From Candidatus Methylophosphatis roskildensis (GTDB taxonomy: Bacteria > Pseudomonadota > Gammaproteobacteria > Burkholderiales > Rhodocyclaceae), in contig JADJEV010000004.1 in assembly GCA_016708905.1 (NCBI GenBank), positions 620,001-684,000 on the forward strand: a stretch of 64,000 nucleotides of DNA, in the 5' to 3' direction. Under the pieces are notes generated by a model. It did no database searches, was not told the origin of the DNA, and saw nothing but the letters and a program-made list of their open reading frames with translations. A program made the translations under genes and the position numbers. Positions 19,252 to 28,519 of the stretch are shown piece after piece; the stretch's first letter is position 1; every line of letters starts with the position of its first letter.

Positions 19252-20721
19252 TTAGGCGGCAGAAATGTCGAGCTGGTACTTCACCGGTCCCCGCGACTGC
19301 TTGCCGATGGCATCGACGAACTCGCCATTGACGGGCGCCTTCTTCCCGTACGGGCTGGTGAGAATCGCGACGTGGCCGCCGAAGAACGCGACCGACTCGA
19401 CGATGTCCGATCCTTCGAGGTACTTGTTGCCCGCAGTGGCGCAGGCCGGCGTCACCAGATCATCCTTGATGGCGTAGTTCTGGTACCAGTGGACCTTCAG
19501 GTCGGCCAGCCCTTTCAGGTTCAGCGGCTTGCCGTAGAGCTGCACGGGAAGGGTTCCGTCATCGCCAATCGGTTCCTGGAAGGTGGATGAACTCATCTTG
19601 GCGATCTCGAGCGGCAGGTGCACGCGTTCCTTCAACAGCCAGCGGAACAGCGCGGCCGGGGTCTTGCCGGGATTAAGATCCGTGGCCCGATGCAGCGAGG
19701 CCTGATCCAGCACCTTCACCAGCGGCGTCTCGCGATCGATCGCGACCATGCGCATGCCGAGGCTCAACAGGTAGCCATTGGCGACCTTGTTGCCGCTTGG
19801 CAGGGTGGTCGTGATGAAGTCGTGATGCATATTCGGCATGCCGCTGATGGCGTCACTGTAGGTGCCGTCCACCGGCGTCACGTTGGTGATCAATGCATCG
19901 CAGACGCCCTGCATCTTCCCGGAAAGGATGTTCATCAAGGAGATATATCCGCCCTGACAAGTCCCGTTCAGTGTCACCTTCTTGCCGTTCAGCTTCTTGA
20001 TCTTGTCGCAGAGTTCGATGGTCTGATCGCAATCGTCCTCTGGCGTCATGGCCTGGACTTTCGGGTCGGTCAGGATGTCCTTGACCACCCGAACGTAGGT
20101 CGGGATACCCTCGTTGGCAAAGGAGTGCGCGTAGCTCTTGTTCTCGCCCGGCAGGAAGGACAGGATGTGAACCCCCAGCATGTACGGAGGCACGAGGAGC
20201 ACCGGCTTCAGATCCTTGCGCACCTTGACGTCCTTCTTGGTGGGCAGCACCTGATACATGAGAAAGGAATCTGTCTCATGCACGAGCGGGTAATTCGCGG
20301 ACTGAAACTGGAACCCGAACTCGTCCTTGATCTTTTCGATCTGCTCGTTGAAATTGGCCACCGATTCCATGATCTCCGCTTCGCGGCGCATGAAGCCGGC
20401 CAGCGTTTCCCCTTCGGCTTTGCCTAAGGTATTGATCAAGGCACGCATACCTTCTTCCATTTGATCGAAAGCGAAGTCGGTGAGCTTCTCGCGCGCCCCG
20501 TCCATTCCCTTCTTTGCCATGGAAACGTTGTGGCCCATCATCTCGAACGTATCCATCACACTCAGGGGATTTTCCTTGGCCGCCTGAAGCGCGATGTGGG
20601 CAGCGATGTACAGGTTGTCGTTGAATTCGCTCACCTCACGGTTGGTCGCGCGCATCATCGCCAGGAGGTAACGGAACCAGCTATTCGTGATATCGGGTGT
20701 TTCCTTCAGAAGTGCCAACAT
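19252..20721 (-). CDS. PhaC-like alpha/beta hydrolase with GTCQGG box
   Basis: 489-residue protein related to poly(3-hydroxyalkanoate) synthases. The lipase-like box GTCQGG has Cys255 as nucleophile, the hallmark of PhaC. Asp in KDDLVTP and His in FGGHVAI complete a C-D-H triad. VLLVPPYMLG and the following region align with PhaC cores, but the N-terminal ~130 residues are helical and unlike class I or III enzymes. A GGAGGAA ribosome site precedes ATG 20721. It could be a divergent polymerase, a depolymerase or an acyl-transfer enzyme. No signal peptide is seen. Confidence 0.7.
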   Translation of the reverse strand: MLALLKETPDITNSWFRYLLAMMRATNREVSEFNDNLYIAAHIALQAAKENPLSVMDTFEMMGHNVSMAKKGMDGAREKLTDFAFDQMEEGMRALINTLGKAEGETLAGFMRREAEIMESVANFNEQIEKIKDEFGFQFQSANYPLVHETDSFLMYQVLPTKKDVKVRKDLKPVLLVPPYMLGVHILSFLPGENKSYAHSFANEGIPTYVRVVKDILTDPKVQAMTPEDDCDQTIELCDKIKKLNGKKVTLNGTCQGGYISLMNILSGKMQGVCDALITNVTPVDGTYSDAISGMPNMHHDFITTTLPSGNKVANGYLLSLGMRMVAIDRETPLVKVLDQASLHRATDLNPGKTPAALFRWLLKERVHLPLEIAKMSSSTFQEPIGDDGTLPVQLYGKPLNLKGLADLKVHWYQNYAIKDDLVTPACATAGNKYLEGSDIVESVAFFGGHVAILTSPYGKKAPVNGEFVDAIGKQSRGPVKYQLDISAA

Positions 20722-21168
20722 ATGCCTATTCCTCCATTGCTAGCTGCGCAACCTGCAATGCCATTGTCGCATTCGTCGTGCGTGAATGGCGTGCGACTGC
20801 GATGGTTGATGATGCGAGAAGTTGCTACAAAAATCCCCATTCGCTCGTTTTTGGCAAGCCGCCCGGCTTTTCCCGGAATTGCCAGAACCGAAGGATGGCC
20901 GGTGCGTGCCAGGAACGAATCCTGCGGCGCAACAAGGCAGTTCGCCTTCTTCATCACGCCAGCTTTTCAGAATACCCTCATGCTCCGTCGGGAGCAAGAT
21001 GCTGCGCCGCGACAAGCGACTTGCCAGCATTGGGTTGCTGCGGAGCGCAATGCTTTCCGTATTGTGCTCAATGCCTTATGAGCACTTATGAACTACGCAG
21101 GGCGCGCACCGATCCGGGGCGTCGCGCCGGATTGTCGACGGATCCAGATGGTTGAACGCCGGCTGCGT
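20722..21168. other. Gene-free gap
   Basis: 447 bp between two minus-strand genes. The open frames here have no ribosome site and no family-like sequence. It probably holds the promoter of the PhaC-like gene; no clear box could be assigned. Confidence 0.5.
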
Positions 21169-22029
21169 TCACGAAGCCAGCAGAAACTCGCGGACGTGGC
21201 GGATCTGCGCTTCGTCGAGCAACATCGGCGCGTGGCCGACGCCGGGGATTTCCACCAACTCGGCATGGGGTCCGCGCCGGGTCATTTCCTGCGCGGTTTC
21301 GCGCGTCAGCACATCCGACGTCTCGCCTCGCAGCACGCGGGTCGGGCAGCGGATAGCGTCATAAACCGGCCATAGCTCATGGTCCTTGCCTTCGCCCATC
21401 ACCGCCCGGAACGGCTCTGCAATGCCTGGGTCATAACGCACGTCGTATTTTCCATCGGCGTGGGCCTTCACCGTGTTCTCGGTCAAATGACGCCACTGGG
21501 CATCGCTGAGGGGACCGAATGGCGCCGCAACCAGGCGCAGGTAAGCCTCCGCCTGCTCGATGGAATCGAAGCGCGGCGCCAGGCCGAGGAACTCGCCGAT
21601 TCGCGCGATGGAAGCCGCCGTCACCACCGGTCCGACGTCCACCAGCAACAAGCGGCGGATCGGCGATTTGGCGAGCGCCGCGAGCGTCATGCCGATCAGG
21701 CCGCCCATCGACGTGCCCACCCAATCGACCGAGGTTGCGTCGAGGCGTGCCAGCAAGGTCACCATATCGGCCATGTACTGCGGTACGCCGTACAATGCCT
21801 TGTTGGGAAGCCAGTCGCTGATGCCGCGTCCGACCACGTCCGGGCAGACCACCCGGTACTCGCCGGACATGGTCTGGGCAAGGAAATCGTAGTCCCGGCC
21901 TGAGCGTGTCAGCCCGTGGACGCACACCAGAACCTTTGAATTCGCCGGATCCCCCCATTCCGTGTAAGCCATCTTGTGGAACCCGGCCTGGCTCAGGCAT
22001 TGCACTTCGCGTTGACGCATGGCGGTCAT
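21169..22029 (-). CDS. Alpha/beta hydrolase
   Basis: 286-residue cytosolic hydrolase. The HGLTRSGRDYDFLA oxyanion motif, nucleophile elbow GTSMGG (Ser), Asp in GETSDVLT and His in GVGHAP form a complete catalytic triad. ATG 22029 has an AAGGAG site; the longer open frame upstream overlaps the divergent ligase gene and is spurious. The substrate is unknown. A thioesterase or esterase acting on hydroxyacyl compounds would fit the PHA/acyl-CoA surroundings, but that is inference. Confidence 0.85.
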   Translation of the reverse strand: MTAMRQREVQCLSQAGFHKMAYTEWGDPANSKVLVCVHGLTRSGRDYDFLAQTMSGEYRVVCPDVVGRGISDWLPNKALYGVPQYMADMVTLLARLDATSVDWVGTSMGGLIGMTLAALAKSPIRRLLLVDVGPVVTAASIARIGEFLGLAPRFDSIEQAEAYLRLVAAPFGPLSDAQWRHLTENTVKAHADGKYDVRYDPGIAEPFRAVMGEGKDHELWPVYDAIRCPTRVLRGETSDVLTRETAQEMTRRGPHAELVEIPGVGHAPMLLDEAQIRHVREFLLAS

Positions 22030-22257
22030 TCGAATCTCCTTCCATCGCAATAGCGTACGGTTCTGATCGATTTGGCCGCGGGAAGAGCCGACCGTCGAGA
22101 CGCACAGCACCCCCGGGCCGGCAGGCGACGCGGCGGCGAAATGATCAGACAAGAAAATGATTGGATAAGATACTGCCCGGTGCCCATGAACCGTCGTTGA
22201 AGCACTACTCGCCACGATTCTATACCCAAGCGGATACTCAATCAGGGAGGACCGACC

Positions 22258-23781
22258 ATGCTGCAACTGGCGACGCTGATCGAACACCATGCGAGATTTC
22301 GTCCGCAGGAGGTCGCGGTTGTCTTCGAGGACGAACGGTTGACCTGGCAGGCGTTCTTCGACCGCGTCGATCGATGCGCGAGACTGCTCCATGCGATCGG
22401 GGTGCGCAAGGACGACCGTGTCGCCACCTTGCTGCCGAATTGCCGTGAACTGCTGGAAATCTACTGGGCGGTTCCGTCGATCGGCGCCGTGCTGGTGCCC
22501 TTGAGTCCCTTGTTGATGCCAGCTGGACTGGCCAGTCTGATCCGCGATTCGGGTGCCTGCTGCTTGTTCACCCAGCGGTCGATGACACCGTTGCTCGATC
22601 AGATACGCGCGGAAGTGCCAGGGCTGGCGCCGGAGCGCGTGCTGCTGATCGACGGCGATTTCGGCGATTACCGCGGCTATGGTCCGTCGGTCGGCGACGC
22701 TGAGAGTCCCGCGGTCGCGGTCAGCCAGAACGACTTGTTCAACATCATGTACACCAGTGGCACGACAGGACTGCCAAAGGGCATCATGCACACGCACTTC
22801 GTACGTTCCATGTACTGCACGCTGTTCGCCTCGGCATGGCGCATGACGCCTGAATCGGTGGTGCTGCACACCGGCGCCATCGTGTTCAACGGCGCCTTCG
22901 TCACGCTGATGCCCTGTTTCTATCTCGGCGCGCGCTATGTGCTGCAGCGCCAGTTCGACGCCGACCAGGCGATCGACATCATCGAGCGGGAGCGTGTAAC
23001 GCATACGATGATGGTGCCTGCCCAGATCATCGCGCTGCTCAGCTCGCCGAAGTTCTCCCCGGAAAAGCTGGCCTCCCTGCAGATGATCCTTTCGCTCGGC
23101 GCGCCCCTGTACAAGGAACAAAAGGACATCCTCAACCGTGTTCTTCCGAACCGCTTCTACGAACTCTATGGTCTCACGGAGGGATTCTGGACCATCCTCG
23201 ACCGCACGCAGTCGATGCGCAAGGCAGGCTCCGTGGGCGTGCCGCCGGCATATTACGAGATGCGCATCGTGCGCGAGGACGGAACCGATGCGTTGCCGGA
23301 GGAGGTCGGAGAGATCGCCGGTCGCGGACCTTCATTGATGAGCGGCTACTACAACCGCCCCGACCTCAGCGAGCAGGCAGTCCGGGACGGCTGGCTGTTT
23401 ACCGGAGACATGGGGTATGTCGACGCAGAGGGCTACCTCTATCTTGTAGATCGCAAGAAGGACATGATTGACAGCGGTGGGGTCAAGGTGTACCCGAAGG
23501 ATATCGAAGAGGTCGTGGTTCGGCATCCCGCCGTGCGTGAAGTCGCGGTATTCGGCGTGCCCCATGAAAAATGGGGCGAAACCCCGGTTGCGGCGGTCGT
23601 GCTGTGCGAGCCCGATGCCGTGACCGCCGAGGAATTGCGCGACTGGATCAACGAGCGCGTGGACGCGCGTTACCAGCGGGTCCACGCGGTGCACATCATG
23701 GGCGAGTTCCCGCGCAACGCGGCCGGAAAGACGCTGAAGCGCGAGATGCGCGATCCGTTCTGGCCGGGACACCCCGCGTAG
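22258..23781 (+). CDS. AMP-dependent acyl-CoA synthetase/ligase
   Basis: 507-residue ANL-superfamily enzyme that activates a carboxylic acid to its CoA thioester. Motifs: YTSGTTGLPKG (A3), YGLTEG (A5), TGDMGY with YLVDRKKDMI (A7-A8 hinge), and the catalytic Lys in NAAGKTLKRE. A GGGAGG site precedes ATG 22258. The 228-bp divergent gap to the alpha/beta hydrolase probably holds both promoters. A fatty or hydroxy acid substrate feeding PHA synthesis is possible but not shown. Confidence 0.9.
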   Translation: MLQLATLIEHHARFRPQEVAVVFEDERLTWQAFFDRVDRCARLLHAIGVRKDDRVATLLPNCRELLEIYWAVPSIGAVLVPLSPLLMPAGLASLIRDSGACCLFTQRSMTPLLDQIRAEVPGLAPERVLLIDGDFGDYRGYGPSVGDAESPAVAVSQNDLFNIMYTSGTTGLPKGIMHTHFVRSMYCTLFASAWRMTPESVVLHTGAIVFNGAFVTLMPCFYLGARYVLQRQFDADQAIDIIERERVTHTMMVPAQIIALLSSPKFSPEKLASLQMILSLGAPLYKEQKDILNRVLPNRFYELYGLTEGFWTILDRTQSMRKAGSVGVPPAYYEMRIVREDGTDALPEEVGEIAGRGPSLMSGYYNRPDLSEQAVRDGWLFTGDMGYVDAEGYLYLVDRKKDMIDSGGVKVYPKDIEEVVVRHPAVREVAVFGVPHEKWGETPVAAVVLCEPDAVTAEELRDWINERVDARYQRVHAVHIMGEFPRNAAGKTLKREMRDPFWPGHPA

Positions 23782-24237
23782 GCTCAGTGGCAGGGCCCGC
23801 CGGCTCAGGCTGGAACGCCTCTTTGCTCGGGTGTATCATGCGCCACCGCCTTGCCGGAAACCGCTGGTTCAAGGCTGTATGGCCCCGCTGGGCGATGTTG
23901 TGGATCATCTGATGGTCATGTGTCGGCTTTGAGCCAGGCCAGATCACCGGACAGGCGGTCGGGACGACGGTGAACAGCATGGGGAGGGGTAGCCGTTCCT
24001 CGATTCGGGACGCCCTCGCGAGCATGAAGAGGTGAAGGACGATGGCGCCGCGTTTCCTTGGTGCTCATCGAGAGCAGTGTTGATCGAAACCGACTACGGC
24101 CGTGCGCCGGAACCGCGTTGGAAAGCGTATGTTGCGCAACGCTGGATCCGTGCCCGGACGGAAGCCGATCGATACGCACTTGTTGGCCGGGATCCCGCGA
24201 ACCTGGCGCAGGACTAACTCATGGAGAGGCGAACAAT
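23782..24237. other. Gene-free gap upstream of phaE-phaC
   Basis: 456 bp with no supported gene; the frame extending upstream of phaE lacks a ribosome site. It presumably carries the phaEC promoter, which I could not place. Confidence 0.45.
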
Positions 24238-25320
24238 ATGAACCCTACCGATCAGATCGGGGCAGCAGTGGGCAGTTGGACCGACGCGCAGAAGCGTCTT
24301 TGGGAGGGGTGGATGGGCATGTTCAACAAGGCCACGGAGCTCGGTTCCGCGGGCCCCGAATCGGCCGGCTGGTTGAGGGAGACCACCGAGGCGATGGGAA
24401 AGGGATCCAGCGAGGCCGCGCGTGACCTGCTGGACAAGATGCTCAGCAGCCAAAGCTCGATGACGCAGGCAACGGACTTCTTCCTCAAGGCATGGAAGGT
24501 GGTGTCGCCGAGTTTCGAGGCGGGCAAGGATTGGCGTGTCGACCTGCAGGATTTCTCGAAGCAGTGGAGCGAACAGATGAGCACCGCGCTCGAGCGTGGT
24601 TCGGGCATGGCGAATGACATCTCCGAGTTTTCACGCTCTCTCGGCAAGGATTGGCCGCCGGCCATACTTCCCTGGCTGGCGTTCATGGAGAAGGCCGGCG
24701 CGGCGGGGCACGTCGGCGAAGCGACCCTCGGCGGTACAGCCAATCTTTCCCGCTTGCTCGCCATGGAGTCGGAGCTGTTTCCCTTCATGTCCGGTCTGGC
24801 CCAGATGCCGCGCGCCGGCCTGACCCGGGAGAAGAATGCCAAGCTGCTGGCGCTCATGGACGCCATCGTCGATACGCGGCGGACGAATCTGAAATTTCAA
24901 ACCGCCATGGCGCAGGGCATGGCCAAGGCGGTGGAGGCGACCATCGACCGGCTGGGTGAACTCAAGGCCAAGGGTGAACAGATCAACTCGGTCCGAGGGC
25001 TGATGAAGCTCTGGTTCACCTCGGCGGACGGCACGTTGATGCACGTGTTCAACTCGCCCGAGTTCCTGGCCATCCAGAACGAAATGACGACGGCGAACAA
25101 CGAGTATCGGATCAGGCAGCGCGCCCTGCTCGAAGACGTTTTCCAGTCGCTCGACATTCCCACGCGCTCGGAGATCGACGATGCGTACAAGATCATCCAC
25201 GATCTGAAGATGGAAGTGCGAGCCTTGAAGAAGGCCATCAACTCGGGCGGAAGCACGGCTGCCGCGACTCCCGCGAAAAGCAGTGCGCGAAGCGGATCCG
25301 GCAAGTCCAAGAAGACCTGA
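24238..25320 (+). CDS. phaE: Class III PHA synthase subunit PhaE
   Basis: 360-residue non-catalytic partner of class III PhaC. Recognised by Trp-rich N-terminal helices (SWTDAQKRLWEGWMGMF), a mainly helical body, and the diagnostic C-terminal IPTRSEIDDAYKIIHDLKME heptad segment, followed by an Ala/Ser/Lys-rich tail. ATG 24238 with GGAGAGG upstream fits; the longer frame is non-coding. It lies 67 bp before phaC. PhaE forms the active heteromeric polymerase on PHB granules. Confidence 0.92.
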   Translation: MNPTDQIGAAVGSWTDAQKRLWEGWMGMFNKATELGSAGPESAGWLRETTEAMGKGSSEAARDLLDKMLSSQSSMTQATDFFLKAWKVVSPSFEAGKDWRVDLQDFSKQWSEQMSTALERGSGMANDISEFSRSLGKDWPPAILPWLAFMEKAGAAGHVGEATLGGTANLSRLLAMESELFPFMSGLAQMPRAGLTREKNAKLLALMDAIVDTRRTNLKFQTAMAQGMAKAVEATIDRLGELKAKGEQINSVRGLMKLWFTSADGTLMHVFNSPEFLAIQNEMTTANNEYRIRQRALLEDVFQSLDIPTRSEIDDAYKIIHDLKMEVRALKKAINSGGSTAAATPAKSSARSGSGKSKKT

Positions 25321-25387
25321 TCTACAGGCTTCGCCAAGATCGTATCGCCATCGAGAACCCACAATTCGCTTCTAGGAGAGATTCCCC

Positions 25388-26494
25388 ATGTCATTCCCGA
25401 TTCAAATCAAAGCGAGTGACGTCGCCCACGAAGTCAACGAGATCAACCGCAAGCTGACCGAGGGGATCGAGAACCTCAATCGCTTGAAGGACGCGGATGT
25501 CGATATCGGCAGCACGCCGAAGGACGTGATCTTCAAGCTGGATCGCCTCCAGGTTTACCACTACAAGCCGCTGGTCGAGGCGAGCAAGATAATGAAGACC
25601 CCCCTGCTGATCACGCCGCCGCTGATCAACGGCTACGAAGTCGCCGATCTGCAGCCCGATCGCTCGCTGGTGCGAAATCTTCTGAATGAGGGGATCGACG
25701 TATACCTCATCAATTGGGGCTATCCCAAGCCGGCGGACAAGCACCTGACGATCGACGACTATGTCGAGGGCTACCTCGACGAATGCGTCGATGTCGTGCT
25801 CGATCACCACGGAGCGGACAAACTCACCATGCTGGGCATCTGCCAGGGCGGCACGATGAGTACCTGCTATTCATGCCTGCACCCGGACAAGATCGCCAAT
25901 CTGGTGTTGACGGTGTCGCCGATCGACTTTCACGCCTATCAGTGGACCAAAGAGCAGCCCCACGTCGGCCTGATGTTCAACATGGCCTCCGGCGTGAACG
26001 TGGATACCATGGTCGATGCGGTGGGCAACGTACCGGCCGACCAGTTGAACGTCTCCTTCCTCATGGCCGCGCCTTTCAACCTGGCGGTTGGAAAGTACGC
26101 GGATCTGATCGACTCGCTCGATGACAAGACCGCACTGCTGAATTTCTTGCGGATGGAGAAGTGGCTGTTCGGCGGACCCGCGGCCGCGGGCGCGGCCTAC
26201 CGGCAGTTCATCAAGGAGTTCCTGCATGGCAACAAGCTGGTTCGCGGCGAACTCGAGCTCGGCGGGCGCAAAGTCGACATGAAGCAACTGAAGATGCCGA
26301 TTCTGAGCATCTATGCGGAGCGGGATCACCTCGTGCCCCCCGCCTGCACGGTCGCCATGAAGAACTACGTCGACAACAAGGAGTACTCGGAACTCGCCAT
26401 CAAGACCGGCCACATCGGCATTTACACCGGCGGTGCGTCGCAGAAAATCCTGGCGCCCGCGGTCGGGAAATGGCTGCGCGAACACGGCGCCTGA
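25388..26494 (+). CDS. phaC: Class III poly(3-hydroxyalkanoate) synthase subunit PhaC
   Basis: 368-residue catalytic subunit polymerising (R)-3-hydroxyacyl-CoA. The GICQGG box carries Cys152; Asp313 (ERDHLVPP) and His342 (TGHIG) complete the triad, with Asp-His spacing as in Allochromatium PhaC. The length is typical for class III and shorter than class I. AGGAGA precedes ATG 25388. Together with phaE it forms a two-gene operon ended by a strong terminator at 26567. Confidence 0.95.
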   Translation: MSFPIQIKASDVAHEVNEINRKLTEGIENLNRLKDADVDIGSTPKDVIFKLDRLQVYHYKPLVEASKIMKTPLLITPPLINGYEVADLQPDRSLVRNLLNEGIDVYLINWGYPKPADKHLTIDDYVEGYLDECVDVVLDHHGADKLTMLGICQGGTMSTCYSCLHPDKIANLVLTVSPIDFHAYQWTKEQPHVGLMFNMASGVNVDTMVDAVGNVPADQLNVSFLMAAPFNLAVGKYADLIDSLDDKTALLNFLRMEKWLFGGPAAAGAAYRQFIKEFLHGNKLVRGELELGGRKVDMKQLKMPILSIYAERDHLVPPACTVAMKNYVDNKEYSELAIKTGHIGIYTGGASQKILAPAVGKWLREHGA

Positions 26495-26566
26495 GCGGGT
26501 AGGACTGATGACGGCATTCCGGCCCGAGAGGAAAGCGGGCCGGTTCGCCCGCAAACTGCAATAAGA

Positions 26567-26599
26567 AAACCGGCGCCCGGAATTTCCGGGCGCCGGTTT
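26567..26599. terminator. Bidirectional rho-independent terminator
   Basis: A perfect 16-bp stem (26567-26582 with 26584-26599) of AAACCGGCGCCCGG type is followed by TTTGTTT on the plus strand and by GTTTTCTTATT on the minus strand. It lies between the convergent phaC and DUF35 genes. Confidence 0.9.
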
Positions 26600-26665
26600 G
26601 TTTGGGAGTCGGGTCCGCCGCTATTTCGCGCGATCGAAGCGACGACAGGCGCCGATCGCGAACGG

Positions 26666-27088
26666 CTACTTCGCGACCTCGAATCCCAGGTAGGTACGCT
26701 TCGCTTCGTCCTCGCCGCGGTCAATGAAGACTGCCTTTACGTGCGTGCCGATCTTGATCGAGGCAGGATTCGCCATATCGAGCCCGAATATCTGCGCGCT
26801 GATCGCCGGGCCTTCCGTCAGCCGCACGATGCCCGCGCAATAGGGCTTGTCGCGGCCATAGCCGGCTTCGATCATGAGGGTCGGCGCGACTGTGATGACA
26901 GTGAAGGCAATGATCACACCTTCGCCGGAAACCTCCTCCCACTCCATGTCGTCGGTGTAGCTGGAGGTACACATCGGTCGAGGCGGGAAATAGAACTTGC
27001 CGCTGGTACGGTTGCGGCATCCCATGATCTTCTGCTGCGATAGCCATTTGAAATAGCTGGCGCTGTTGAATGGCAGTTGTTCGCTCAT
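26666..27088 (-). CDS. DUF35 OB-fold acyl-CoA-associated protein
   Basis: 140-residue protein with the DUF35 layout: N-terminal helix, remnant zinc ribbon (MGCRNRTSG then FPPRPMCTSS) and C-terminal OB fold (YGRDKPYCAGIVRLTEGP). Only one Cys of each usual CxxC pair remains, so zinc binding is probably lost. Such proteins pair with SCP2-type thiolases, and the thiolase stop lies 4 bp upstream of this start. It probably works as a subunit or substrate-channel partner of that thiolase. Confidence 0.85.
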   Translation of the reverse strand: MSEQLPFNSASYFKWLSQQKIMGCRNRTSGKFYFPPRPMCTSSYTDDMEWEEVSGEGVIIAFTVITVAPTLMIEAGYGRDKPYCAGIVRLTEGPAISAQIFGLDMANPASIKIGTHVKAVFIDRGEDEAKRTYLGFEVAK

Positions 27089-27092
27089 CGCC

Positions 27093-28358
27093 TTAGTGCC
27101 TCCGCTCGAAGATATGCACGATGGCAGCCATCCCGCTGCCGCCGAGATTGTGGGTCAATCCCAAATTCAGATCGCCGGGTACTTGCCGCGGCCCCGCTTC
27201 GCCGCGCATCTGCTTGAATACCTCGACGACCTGACCGGCGCCGGTAGCGCCGACCGGGTGCCCCTTGGACTTCAGGCCGCCCGAGGAATTGATCGGGCGG
27301 GGACCCAGGCGCGTGGTCAGACCCTCTGCGACAGCCTTGTGGCCTTCACCCGGCTTGAAGAAACCGAGATCCTCGATGGCAATCAGTTCGGCGACGGTAA
27401 AGCAGTCATGCACCTCGCAGACCTTGATGTCCTTGGGCGTCACTCCCGCGGTGGCATAGGCCTGCTTGGCGGCGACCCGCGCTGCCTTGATGCTCGTCAG
27501 CGTCTCGCGCTCGTAAGTCGGCACATCGCTGCCCTGACCGTAGCCGATAATATGCAGCGGCTTGTCGGTAAATGACGAGGCGATTTCGTCTGCCACCAGC
27601 AACAAAGCGACCGCGCCGTCGGAAACCGGCGAGCAGTCGAACAGCCGCATTGGCCAGGCGATCGTCGGGTTCGCCTTCTCATCTTTCAAGAACGCCATTT
27701 CGTCAGCCCACGACGGTATCGGCTTGCCACGCTTCTCGGCCGACTTCTGCTTGCTGGCCATGATGTCGGAGATGCGCGCCCCGAACTGCGCATTCGGATT
27801 GAGCACGCCATTTTCGTGATTCTTGATCGCGATTTGCATGAACGTTTCCGGCGTGGCGCCATACTGATGCATGTAGGCGGTCGCCAAGGTCGCGTAGAGG
27901 CCCGGAAACGTGAAACCCGACGGGTTTTCGTAGACGCTGTCGCTGGCGGTCGCCAGCACGTCGGTCACCCGCGCGATCGGCAAATCGCTTTCTTTCTCGA
28001 GACCGCCGACCAGCACGACATCTGCCAGGCCCGAGGCGATGGTCAGAATCGCCTGCCGTATCGCCAGGCCGCTGCTGGCGCAGGCCAGTTCGACCCGGCT
28101 CGCCGGAATCGGCGTGAGGCCGACCGCATCGGCGACATAGGGGGCCATGAAATTCTGGCCCTCGAACATCGTGCTGCTGTAGTTGCCTATGACAAGCGCG
28201 TCGATGTCCTTGGGATCGAATCCCTTGTCGACCGAGCCCTGCAGGTCGCGAAACGCCTGGACGAAGAGGTCGCGCGTGTTTAGGCCGGGGAAAGTGCCGA
28301 ACGGGGTCATCCCCGCTCCCACCAGCGACACGCCTCTCTTCAGTTTCTTGACATCCAT
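27093..28358 (-). CDS. SCP2-type thiolase / acetyl-CoA acetyltransferase family
   Basis: 421-residue thiolase-fold protein. The active-site Cys is in ELACASSGLA, with conserved motifs EVHDCFTVAE, GGLKSKGHPVGATGAGQ and HNLGGSG near the C terminus. ATG 28358 (MDVKKLKRG) follows a GGGGG-rich site. The family includes lipid-transfer-protein-like thiolases and aldolases acting on branched or steroid acyl-CoA as well as acetyl-CoA acetyltransferases. Pairing with DUF35 favours the former group; a role in supplying PHA precursors is possible. Confidence 0.88.
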   Translation of the reverse strand: MDVKKLKRGVSLVGAGMTPFGTFPGLNTRDLFVQAFRDLQGSVDKGFDPKDIDALVIGNYSSTMFEGQNFMAPYVADAVGLTPIPASRVELACASSGLAIRQAILTIASGLADVVLVGGLEKESDLPIARVTDVLATASDSVYENPSGFTFPGLYATLATAYMHQYGATPETFMQIAIKNHENGVLNPNAQFGARISDIMASKQKSAEKRGKPIPSWADEMAFLKDEKANPTIAWPMRLFDCSPVSDGAVALLLVADEIASSFTDKPLHIIGYGQGSDVPTYERETLTSIKAARVAAKQAYATAGVTPKDIKVCEVHDCFTVAELIAIEDLGFFKPGEGHKAVAEGLTTRLGPRPINSSGGLKSKGHPVGATGAGQVVEVFKQMRGEAGPRQVPGDLNLGLTHNLGGSGMAAIVHIFERRH

Positions 28359-28519
28359 GAATCCACCCCCTCTTCCATGATCAACCCTCTCTCGAAGGCT
28401 CGGCTGGGAACGGCGTCCTTCACTCGCCAAATACGCCGGTGGCTTGCTCGAACGTCGATGACTATCGAGACGAGCCTTGACGTCGTTCCCAGGATCTCGT
28501 CAAACGCTCCGCGAGGCCG

